Shown here: piece after piece, positions 57,393 to 64,000 of the stretch
How positions within the stretch are numbered: the first letter of the stretch is position 1
How the letters are laid out: every line of letters starts with the position of its first letter
Source: Candidatus Poribacteria bacterium
Lineage (GTDB): Bacteria > Abyssobacteria > SURF-5
Assembly (NCBI GenBank): GCA_016215705.1
Contig: JACRIR010000229.1
Coordinates: forward strand, 18,556-82,555
Length of the DNA: 64,000 bases
Direction: 5' to 3'
Program-made: the position numbers and the translations under genes
Notes under the pieces: model-generated
Seen by the model: the letters and a program-made list of their open reading frames with translations, nothing else
What the model was told of the DNA's origin: nothing
The model's database searches: none

Positions 57393-58808
57393 GTGGCGTT
57401 GATACTTCTTGCCGAGAAAGACCACAAGTTCTGCTCAAGCATGCAAAAGCATCTGATTTCGGCGGGACACGAGGTAGTCACAGCCTTCAGTCAAGAAGAA
57501 ACACTCAAATTGCTGCCGGCTCGCAACTACGAGATTATCGTTCTCGGCATGGAGATATTGCGCGAAGGTGACATGGACCTCATCAACTACGTGAAACAGG
57601 CGCAGCCCTTGTGCGAGATTCTCATAGTTACGTCGATCGAGGACATCGAGGCGGCGGTGAAAGCCTTGAGGCGCGGCGCCTATATGTATTTTGTCAAGCC
57701 CATCGATACCACGGACCTGCTTTATGGCGTTGAGAGCGCGCTGAAGAACCTTGAGAGGTCGATGGCGTTTCGAGAGTATGAGCGGTCCGCCTTCATAGAC
57801 ATGATGGGAGACAGCCCCGTAATCAGAAGAATGATAGCGTTGGCAACGCGGGTGGCGCCGACTGACAGCACGGTTCTCCTCCTCGGCGAGAGCGGCACGG
57901 GGAAGGAGATAATAGCTGAATACATTCATCGCATGAGCAACAGATACGACAAACCCTTTCTGGCGATCAACTGCAGCGCTCTCCCCGAGACTCTTCTCGA
58001 GAGCGAGCTCTTCGGTTACGTCAAAGGCGCGTTTACCGGCGCCACGGGCGACCGCAAGGGGCTTTTCGAAGAGGGCAACAACGGAACGATATTCCTCGAC
58101 GAAGTTGGCGATATGCCGCTCATGACGCAGGTCAAACTCCTCAGAGTGCTCCAAAACCGGGAAGTTCGGCGGCTCGGCGAAAACAAGATAGTAAAGGTCA
58201 ACGTGCGAATAATCGCCGCCACAAACCAGGATCTCGTGGCCGCTATTCGTGAAAAGAGATTTCGAGAGGATTTATTCTTTCGCCTGAACGTCATACAGGT
58301 GAAGATTCCGCCTTTGCGCGAGCGAATGGATTCGCTTCCATCGCTCATCCGTTATTTCATCTCGAAGTTCAACCGGCGCTTCAACCGGAACATACGAGAG
58401 ATCGATCGACAGGCGCAGTTTATCCTCACAAACTACAGTTATCCCGGCAACGTTCGCGAGCTTGAGAACATCCTCGAGCATGCGGTCATCATGGCCGACG
58501 ACGACGTTATACGCGTCTCCAGCCTGCCCGACTATCTGCAATCGATCAAGAGGCCCATGCTTGCGCTACCCGAGGGGATAGAGGAGGCCGTGGAGATGGC
58601 GGCGCACGAGGCCGGCGCCGGCGCACCCGAATACATGACGCTTGCCGAAATGGAAAAGCGGCTGATAACCGAAACGCTCATGAAGTGCGAGGGCAATCAG
58701 ACGCTTGCCGCCGACAAGCTTGGCATCTCCCGCTCCACCCTGTGGCGCAAAATGAAGGAATACAACATTAGAACCTCCCTTGCGCCCGATGCTGTTCCCG
58801 CAAACTGA
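57393..58808 (+). CDS. Sigma54-interacting NtrC-family regulator with degenerate receiver
   Basis: A 471-residue enhancer-binding protein. The receiver domain (residues 1-120) lacks the phosphoacceptor: NYEIIVLGMEILREG has Gly-52 where Asp is expected, and the acidic pair is Glu-8/Lys-9 (AEKD), though the conserved Lys (YFVKPID) and Thr remain. The AAA+ domain is complete: GESGTGKEIIAEYIH (Walker A), ELFGYVKGAFTGAT (sigma54-contact GAFTGA), FLDEVGDMP (Walker B), RLGENKIVKVNVRIIAATN. A Fis-type HTH ends the protein (NQTLAADKLGISRSTLWRKM). GTG 57393 follows a perfect AGGAGG. Activity is therefore probably not controlled by phosphorylation. Confidence 0.92.
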   Translation: MALILLAEKDHKFCSSMQKHLISAGHEVVTAFSQEETLKLLPARNYEIIVLGMEILREGDMDLINYVKQAQPLCEILIVTSIEDIEAAVKALRRGAYMYFVKPIDTTDLLYGVESALKNLERSMAFREYERSAFIDMMGDSPVIRRMIALATRVAPTDSTVLLLGESGTGKEIIAEYIHRMSNRYDKPFLAINCSALPETLLESELFGYVKGAFTGATGDRKGLFEEGNNGTIFLDEVGDMPLMTQVKLLRVLQNREVRRLGENKIVKVNVRIIAATNQDLVAAIREKRFREDLFFRLNVIQVKIPPLRERMDSLPSLIRYFISKFNRRFNRNIREIDRQAQFILTNYSYPGNVRELENILEHAVIMADDDVIRVSSLPDYLQSIKRPMLALPEGIEEAVEMAAHEAGAGAPEYMTLAEMEKRLITETLMKCEGNQTLAADKLGISRSTLWRKMKEYNIRTSLAPDAVPAN

Positions 58809-58975
58809 GTCTTCCAAAGGAAGGCGAAAGGGACCGAGCGAGGCGCGGAGTCCAAAGTCGAAGGTCACCTCCTCTGGTGTGACTTTCGTCATAGTCGGAA
58901 ACCGCGCGTGTGTGGCATATTATGAAGAAACGATTCCGAAAAAATCATGAATGATTAAGGAAAGGGAGAAGCAAC

Positions 58976-59365
58976 GTGCTCACGAGCAAGAGGAAGATCG
59001 TAAAGATAGATGATGCGAAATGTACGGGCTGCGGCGCTTGTGTGATTCCATGCGCTGAGGGAGCCATCGAGATTGTGGGCGGAAAGGCGCGCCTGATAAG
59101 CGAGAAGCTGTGCGACGGCGCAGGCTTCTGCCTGGGCATTTGTCCGGAAGGCGCCATCGTCGTTGAGGAGCGAATGGCCGAGCCATTCTCGCTCGAGGCA
59201 GTGGAGGAACGTATGGAACAGAAGACAAGCACGCCGGCGCTGGAGTGTTTCAGGTGTGGGACGTCGGAAAAGGAAACCGTTTTGATACCGTGCCGAAAGG
59301 AAGGCGAGAGTGTTTGGGTGTGTGTGAGATGTCTGCCGCCGCTCATTCATGGTGGAGGGCATTAG
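58976..59365 (+). CDS. Ferredoxin with C-terminal zinc-ribbon-like segment
   Basis: A 129-residue iron-sulfur protein. The first cluster motif is complete (KCTGCGACVIPCAEGAIEI). The second (KLCDGAGFCLGICPEGAIVV) lacks one Cys, giving CxxxxxC with CxxxC, a pattern seen in ferredoxins that carry one regular 4Fe-4S cluster. The tail has two more Cys pairs (ECFRCGTSEKETVLIPC, WVCVRCLP) that may bind zinc. GTG 58976 follows AAGGGAGAAGC. It lies seven bases before an HD-domain gene. Confidence 0.83.
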   Translation: MLTSKRKIVKIDDAKCTGCGACVIPCAEGAIEIVGGKARLISEKLCDGAGFCLGICPEGAIVVEERMAEPFSLEAVEERMEQKTSTPALECFRCGTSEKETVLIPCRKEGESVWVCVRCLPPLIHGGGH

Positions 59366-59371
59366 AACCCT

Positions 59372-59878
59372 ATGTCCACTCCATCGAAAGAAGCGATGAC
59401 CGCCGAGATGAGGAGGGTGTTCGGCAGCGACGAGAAGAGAATCGCGCACGCGCTGAGTGTTTTGTCTTTTGCCGAGAAGATACTCCAGCGAGAACAGGCG
59501 GATTCAAACACAGTCATAGCGGCGGCGCTTTTGCACGACATCGGGATTCAGGAAGCCGAGCGGAAATATGGCAGCAATGCCGGCCGCTACCAGGAGATAG
59601 AGGGTCCGCCCATTGCGAAAAGGATACTTGAATCACTCGGCGCCGGTCAGCAGTTCGTATCGGAAGTCTGCGACATCATTGGTCACCATCATTCCCCCAG
59701 GGAAACCGAGACCTTGAATTTCATGGTTCTTTACGATTCTGACCTAATTGTCAATTTGCGCGATGACGTGGAACCGTCGAGGCTCGCCGGTATGAAAGAA
59801 AAACTCGAACGGATGTTCTTCACCGGGACGGGTCTGGATGTGGCGCGCGACACGTTTTTTGGGACAGGGGGCGCTTAA
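59372..59878 (+). CDS. HD-domain phosphohydrolase (small)
   Basis: A 168-residue HD hydrolase. Ligands are in ALSVLSFAEKILQREQ (His before it), AAALLHDIGIQEAERKYG (HD pair), DIIGHHHSPRETETLNF and VLYDSDLIVNLRDDVE. Resembles small HD nucleotidase/phosphohydrolase proteins found beside ferredoxin-type genes in anaerobes. Start ATG 59372; no strong RBS. It probably shares a transcript with the ferredoxin gene. Confidence 0.82.
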   Translation: MSTPSKEAMTAEMRRVFGSDEKRIAHALSVLSFAEKILQREQADSNTVIAAALLHDIGIQEAERKYGSNAGRYQEIEGPPIAKRILESLGAGQQFVSEVCDIIGHHHSPRETETLNFMVLYDSDLIVNLRDDVEPSRLAGMKEKLERMFFTGTGLDVARDTFFGTGGA

Positions 59879-60196
59879 GGAACCGGTTCATGGTTCAAAG
59901 TTCAAGATTCAAGGTTTAAGGTTCAGGGTTAAGAGAAACAAAAGAACGTGGGAGATTACTTCGCTCTGCCCGCAATGACCGTAATGAACGCACTCTTTCT
60001 TCCACAATTAACCCCGCGAGGGGTCGGACGCTCTAAACCCTGAACACGCGTTTGTTATTCGTGCAATTTGCGCGGATTTGTGTCATTAGTATGACGTTTC
60101 CGAAATAACATAGCATAAGCATTTTGAGGATGAGCCTAACAATAACCGTCATTCTGAGCGAAGCGAAGAATCTCGTTCTTTATGGCTATTGCAACG
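59879..60196. other. Spacer between converging genes with short direct repeats
   Basis: Starts with iterated GGTTCA/AAGGTT heptad-like units (59880-59930, for example GGTTCATGGTTCAAAGTTCA), like those at 2281-2312. It also contains a GTCATTCTGAG-family half (60148-60174). No gene or clear terminator seen. Confidence 0.6.
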
Positions 60197-61723
60197 TTAC
60201 TTAGGAAGCGCTCTATTAGTGATCCGAGTCTTTTCTTTTGCTGCTTCGATTTTCTGGCGGGCGACGTCATGCAGGCCAGGGAACTTCTCGCTCGCAATCT
60301 CGAAGGTTCGAATGGCGTCTTCCGTTTTCCCCAATGTAAGGTAACAATCGCCCGCCGCCATGAGCACGTTTCCCATATCGGAGTAATCGGGATAGTTGTC
60401 GATGATTTCAGTGTATACCGAGAGAGCCTTCTCGAACTGGCCCAATTCCTGATAGCTGAGGCCAAGCCTGTGCATGGCTTCAACGGCCGGCCTGCCCTGG
60501 GGCTTGCGCGCGATGAAATCCTCGTAGCTCGTCGCGGCCCGCCGGAAATCGCGCATCTCGAAATATGCGTTCCCCCGGGCAAACTCGTCCGGCACTTTTC
60601 GCTGTTTCAGCTCACCCGCGGCGGAGAGCTTGCTTGACTCAGTCACGGAATCGGTCTTTTCTTTGGTTGTCTTCTCGATGTCAGAGAGAATCTCTTGCTG
60701 TTTTGCGGGCGAGGCTGCAAGTTCCATTCGATCCGCCTCAACTACTACGCCGTCGGACCTTAGAGGGGCAGAGGCGCCGGCCGTCATTGGGGGAGCGGGT
60801 TCTTCGGCGGCGCGTCCAGCTTGCGCAAGCCCAGCCTGTCCGACTGGGGCGGATGGCGGGGGAGACGCCAGATTCTTGCGTTCCTCCTGTCGATATTCTT
60901 TGGGGATGTTCTTATCGAACGCCAACTGTTGTTGCCGATCGCCCAGCACAGGTTCCGTTCCGGCCTTTGAATCCGGGGGGATACCTTTTGCCGCAAATGT
61001 TTCTCCGAGCCGCTCAGTCTTTGCGCCGGCGGCTTCATTGTGTGCATCCTGCGAGGGAGCAATCTCGTCATAGCGGGACGCTGTCGCAGATTTGCGGCCT
61101 TCAGCCGTGACAGTTTCGTCTTCTGCGATTCTTGAGGGCGCAGCATACTGCGCTTCTACGGACTCTGTCCTTTGCGAGGATACGATTCCGAGGTCGCGTG
61201 ACGTTTTCGCCTCGCGGTCTTTTGCGATAATGTCTTTTCCGGCACTCTCATCATCTATAACTCGCGAGGGCGCCGCGCGTTGGGCCCCTACGGATTCTGA
61301 TGACATGCTCCGAGCCTTCTGATCGCCGAAGGTCTTCTCGTTCTTTTTCATCGCGATAAGATTATTGACTGGCCGCGCGCTTCTGGTGTTCAACGGCAGG
61401 AAATGCGCCAAAGAGATCAACACCACCGCGGCAATTCCAGCGGCTGCCAGCGCAGGTTTCCAATACCAGACGCGCGGCGCGCGAGCGGATTCTTGCCGGC
61501 GGATGTCCTCGGCGGCAGCGGCTGCAACTTTTCCGACAAGCTGAGAAGACGGCTCCTCCGGGCGCAACTCCTTGAAAGTGGCAATGGTGGCACGATGGGC
61601 GGCAAGTTCCTCAGCGCATTTGGGGCACTCTTGCAGGTGCGCTTTGAGCGTCGCCTGTTTGTGCGGTTCGATCTCGCCATAGAGATAATCCATCATGAAC
61701 GACTGCGCCTTCTTGCAGTTCAT
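60197..61723 (-). CDS. Zinc-binding anti-sigma factor with large repeat-bearing linker and TPRs
   Basis: A 508-residue bitopic protein. The N-terminal zf-HC2 anti-sigma domain has HLQECPKC ligands plus the early Cys-3. One membrane helix (PALAAAGIAAVVLISLAHFL) follows near residue 100. A long Ala/Ser/Glu-rich periplasmic linker comes next, with a duplicated segment (SVGAQRAAPSRVIDDE and SVEAQYAAPSRIAEDE). The C-terminal TPR domain spans about residues 370-500 (AYFEMRDFRRAATSYEDFIA, MHRLGLSYQELGQFEKALSV). It directly follows the ECF sigma gene (one-base gap), so it should sequester that sigma factor until an envelope signal arrives. The linker repeats resemble intergenic repeat DNA. Confidence 0.85.
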   Translation of the reverse strand: MNCKKAQSFMMDYLYGEIEPHKQATLKAHLQECPKCAEELAAHRATIATFKELRPEEPSSQLVGKVAAAAAEDIRRQESARAPRVWYWKPALAAAGIAAVVLISLAHFLPLNTRSARPVNNLIAMKKNEKTFGDQKARSMSSESVGAQRAAPSRVIDDESAGKDIIAKDREAKTSRDLGIVSSQRTESVEAQYAAPSRIAEDETVTAEGRKSATASRYDEIAPSQDAHNEAAGAKTERLGETFAAKGIPPDSKAGTEPVLGDRQQQLAFDKNIPKEYRQEERKNLASPPPSAPVGQAGLAQAGRAAEEPAPPMTAGASAPLRSDGVVVEADRMELAASPAKQQEILSDIEKTTKEKTDSVTESSKLSAAGELKQRKVPDEFARGNAYFEMRDFRRAATSYEDFIARKPQGRPAVEAMHRLGLSYQELGQFEKALSVYTEIIDNYPDYSDMGNVLMAAGDCYLTLGKTEDAIRTFEIASEKFPGLHDVARQKIEAAKEKTRITNRALPK

Positions 61724-61724
61724 G

Positions 61725-62414
61725 TCAGAGGGTCACCCCCTCGGGGATATTTTCGGCGACTAGCATGCTGCGAAGATTGTTGAGAGCGTACCGCATTCGG
61801 CTTTTCACGGTGCTTTCCGAAGCGCCGACCACTCGCCCTATCTCCTGAAACGGGAGATTCTGGTATTGCCTCAAAACGAAGACTTCTCGCTGTTCTGGAT
61901 TCAGGCGCTCGATACATTTCTTGAGCGTTTCCGAGAGCTGTTTGCGTGCGAGTTGCTCGTCGGGACCGGGGTCGGAACCGGCTACCACGTCCTGTATGAG
62001 CATCTCGCCTCCGTTTGCTGCGCCAGCCCGAGAACCTGTCAGTGGGTCACCCCGGGGGTCCACCGGCTGGAAGAGCGACTCCGTTTTTCTGTAATTCTCG
62101 CGTCGCAGCGCGTCGACGCACGAATTGTGCGCAATCCGATATAGCCACGTCGCGAACTTTGCCGTGTTCTTGTATGTCACGCGCGAATTTATGACGCGGA
62201 TGAAAATCTCCTGGAACGTGTCTTCGGCGAGCTCGCGGCTGCCGAGCATTCGACAAAGGTACCCGAACAAGGGGCGGCGATGGCGTTCGAGAAGTTCCTC
62301 GAAGGCTCCGGCGTCACCCCCGGCGTAACTTTCCATAAGAGTTTCATCGGTAACATTCCGATCCAACCGATCCAAAGCGAAGTTCCTCGTGCGTGAGAGA
62401 ATCTCAGCCTTCAA
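61725..62414 (-). CDS. ECF-family RNA polymerase sigma factor
   Basis: Sigma70 group 4 factor (about 229 residues). Region 2: AFEELLERHRRPLFGYLCRM, DTFQEIFIRVINSRVTYKNT, FATWLYRIAHNSCVDALRRE. Region 4: LNPEQREVFVLRQYQNLPFQ, VVGASESTVKSRMRYALNNL. A Gly/Asp/Pro-rich linker of about 30 residues separates them. The TTG at 62414 is the longest start. A TATACT just upstream of it suggests a start further in, for example the ATG before ESYAGG. Paired with the downstream anti-sigma gene. Likely autoregulated. Confidence 0.88.
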   Translation of the reverse strand: MKAEILSRTRNFALDRLDRNVTDETLMESYAGGDAGAFEELLERHRRPLFGYLCRMLGSRELAEDTFQEIFIRVINSRVTYKNTAKFATWLYRIAHNSCVDALRRENYRKTESLFQPVDPRGDPLTGSRAGAANGGEMLIQDVVAGSDPGPDEQLARKQLSETLKKCIERLNPEQREVFVLRQYQNLPFQEIGRVVGASESTVKSRMRYALNNLRSMLVAENIPEGVTL

Positions 62415-62456
62415 TAGTATAAACGAATGAACCGGCGAAAAGATTCAAGGGAAAAA

Positions 62457-62480
62457 GGGCGCAATGAATTGCTCCCCTAC
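62457..62480. repeat. GCGCAATGAATTGC repeat fragment overlapping the hflX stop
   Basis: AGGGCGCAATGAATTGCTCC plus CCTAC, one arm of the inverted-repeat family at 26863. The hflX stop codon (62479-62477 on the minus strand) falls inside it. Confidence 0.7.
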
Positions 62481-64000
62481 ATACTTTCGCGCTTATTCTG
62501 CGGCCAGAGGATAGAGTCCATTTTCTCGATCAAGGGCAACAGCGAGTCGCGGTCAAGCGCGCAGACAGCGACGCCGTTGAATCTTCGCGCCAGGTTGGAC
62601 GCCGTTTCGCCGTCAATACAGTCCACCTTGTTGAGAGCCAGCAGCAAGGGCTTCGTGTTCAGACCAAGCGCGGCCAGAGTTTTTTCGACAACATCGAGGT
62701 GATGTTCGAGGTAGGGGCTGCCCACATCGGCCACGTGCAGGAGCAAGTCAGCGTCCTCCAACTCCTCGAGTGTGGCTTTGAATGCGGCCAGCAGTTCCGG
62801 CGGGAGGTCCCGGATGAAACCGACGGTGTCGGTGATGATGACCTCTCTTTCTCGAGGGAATCGAAGTCTGCGGCTCGAAGTGTCGAGAGTCGCGAACAGT
62901 TTGTCTTCAGCCGTCACGTGGCTGTTCGTGAGCGAATTGAGGAGGGTGGATTTTCCCGCGTTGGTGTAGCCGACAATCGAAATAATCGGCAATCCTTCGC
63001 TTTTGCGCCGGTTGCGCCGCAACTTGCGGCTGCCGGCGGAATTCCGGAGGAGTTTTTCAAGGTGAACGATCCTGTCGTGTGCGCGGCGGCGATTGATCTC
63101 GAGTTTCGTTTCACCAGGACCCCGGCCACCGATGCCGCCGGTCAAGCGCGACATGGCCGTGTTCTTTGTCACGAGTCGTGGGAGCAAGTATTTCAATTGG
63201 GCGAGCTCGACCTGAATCTTGCCGTCGGTGCTCTGGGCGTGTTGCGAAAAAATATCAAGGATGAGCTGGGTGCGGTCAAGAATCCTAAGTTCGGTCATAT
63301 CGGTGATCGTGCGCAACTGTGAAGGGTTCAGGTTCTGATCAAAGATCAGGATATCTGCTCCAATCTGCATTGAACGAAGGATCAAATCCTGCATCTTGCC
63401 CTTGCCCATGAGAGAGCGCGGATCAACCTCGTGGCGGCGCTGGATAACCTTGTCGACGACATTAACATTCGAGGTCCGCGCCAATTCCCGAAGTTCCTCC
63501 AATGATTCTTCAGCCTCATATAGAGGAGAGGTCGTCACACTCACCAATATCGCTCTGCTGTCTTTTTGGCGGTGCGGACGGCCCGGCTGGCTTCGGGCTA
63601 TTTCTTCCTCGAGGGCATCGATGAGACCAAGGAAGTCAATATCGAGTTGCGCCGGCGCGACGGGATCTAGCAACTGCCAATTGCGTCCATGCGGATTCAG
63701 TGGAAGGACATGCGCCCCATGCGCGAGGGCGGGCAGGCCGTCTGAGCCCACGCCTATGGCAACTACCATGTCCAGCCGCAGCAATGCCAGGTCGGTCAGG
63801 TCGTCGTCGGTGAGAGGTTCGCTTCGCAGGTGCGTATGAATGAGTCTCAGTCCTCGGAGGCGTAAACTGGAAGAAGGATACTCCTTCTCGATGTTGGGAA
63901 GGAACAGTGACTTTGAGTCTCCTACGACGACATATTCAACTCTTCCTTTACGGTCGACCAGTATGCCTATTTGTCTTCCAATTTGAAAAGAAAGCTCTGT
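62477..64000 (-). CDS. hflX: GTPase HflX (5' end beyond window)
   Basis: Ribosome-associated GTPase involved in splitting stalled or heat-damaged ribosomes. The frame remains open to base 64000 (508 codons visible) and continues outside. The long N-terminal domain type is visible (QIGILVDRKGRVEYVVVGDS, then LIHTHL). The central HflX domain carries LMGKGKMQDLILRSMQIGAD, ELRILDRTQLILDIFSQHAQ and GGIGGRGPGETKLEINRR. G-domain motifs are GYTNAGKSTLLN (G1), DTVGFIRDLP (G3) and LALNKVD (G4). The C-terminus is short. The stop codon lies in a repeat fragment. Confidence 0.93.
   Translation of the reverse strand, partial: TELSFQIGRQIGILVDRKGRVEYVVVGDSKSLFLPNIEKEYPSSSLRLRGLRLIHTHLRSEPLTDDDLTDLALLRLDMVVAIGVGSDGLPALAHGAHVLPLNPHGRNWQLLDPVAPAQLDIDFLGLIDALEEEIARSQPGRPHRQKDSRAILVSVTTSPLYEAEESLEELRELARTSNVNVVDKVIQRRHEVDPRSLMGKGKMQDLILRSMQIGADILIFDQNLNPSQLRTITDMTELRILDRTQLILDIFSQHAQSTDGKIQVELAQLKYLLPRLVTKNTAMSRLTGGIGGRGPGETKLEINRRRAHDRIVHLEKLLRNSAGSRKLRRNRRKSEGLPIISIVGYTNAGKSTLLNSLTNSHVTAEDKLFATLDTSSRRLRFPREREVIITDTVGFIRDLPPELLAAFKATLEELEDADLLLHVADVGSPYLEHHLDVVEKTLAALGLNTKPLLLALNKVDCIDGETASNLARRFNGVAVCALDRDSLLPLIEKMDSILWPQNKRESM

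Overview
The window looks like chromosomal DNA of an uncultured, probably anaerobic, Gram-negative bacterium. The evidence is a nearly complete type II secretion (T2SS) operon with secretin, 2-hydroxyacyl-CoA dehydratase subunits, paired acyl-CoA dehydrogenases, a fumarate-reductase-like flavoprotein, ferredoxins and several radical SAM enzymes. I cannot name a phylum from the sequence alone. No rRNA, tRNA, CRISPR array, transposase or phage gene was found. Intergenic spaces are crowded with short palindromic repeat families, and several copies have entered genes.

Layout. 1-965: a glycyl-radical-enzyme activase interrupted by an in-frame TAA. 1254-13954: T2SS operon gspC-D-E-F-G-H-I-J-K-L-M behind a strong sigma70-type promoter. 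13975-17707: two further GspE/PilB-type ATPases. 17708-19188: an AT-rich region with DnaA-box-like sites and a DnaA homologue lacking domains I/II. 19438-21836: low-molecular-weight phosphatase and PolX. 21937-24713: Cys-rich ArsR regulator and two 2-hydroxyacyl-CoA dehydratase/benzoyl-CoA reductase-type subunits. 25230-26717 (minus): a compact radical SAM/SPASM peptide-modification cassette ending in a 20-residue Cys-rich peptide that has a perfect Shine-Dalgarno sequence. 26968-33644: two acyl-CoA dehydrogenases, MerR and TetR regulators, and a flavoprotein with a minimal 2Fe-2S partner. 33944-35377: Asp/Glu-racemase-family protein and a thiazoline-carboxylate-hydrolase-like protein. 35553-38716 (minus): a TetR regulator with two FadR-type operators controlling an RND/MMPL exporter. 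38882-40212 (minus): secretin-N-domain lipoprotein-like protein and a PHP phosphoesterase.

40261-47169: a tightly coupled five-gene operon with a perfect promoter. It encodes a pseudokinase fused to Clp-N repeats and one ClpA/B-type AAA+ module, an FHA protein, a zinc-finger/beta-propeller membrane protein, a zinc-finger/TPR membrane protein and a rhomboid protease with TPRs. This is my leading candidate for an undescribed system. The RiPP-like cassette is the second.

47199-53374: biotin carboxylase, a nucleoside phosphorylase/deaminase pair, small Cys protein, HD hydrolase and response regulator. 53475-60000: DUF3108-like protein, spermidine-synthase-like membrane protein (minus), a sigma54 activator with a degenerate receiver, ferredoxin and HD protein. 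60197-62414 (minus): ECF sigma factor followed by a zinc-binding anti-sigma/TPR protein. 62477-64000 (minus): HflX GTPase running off the window edge.

All functions are inferred from reading motifs by eye; no database search was run. Start codons were moved from the longest ORF wherever a ribosome-binding site or promoter overlap argued for it.
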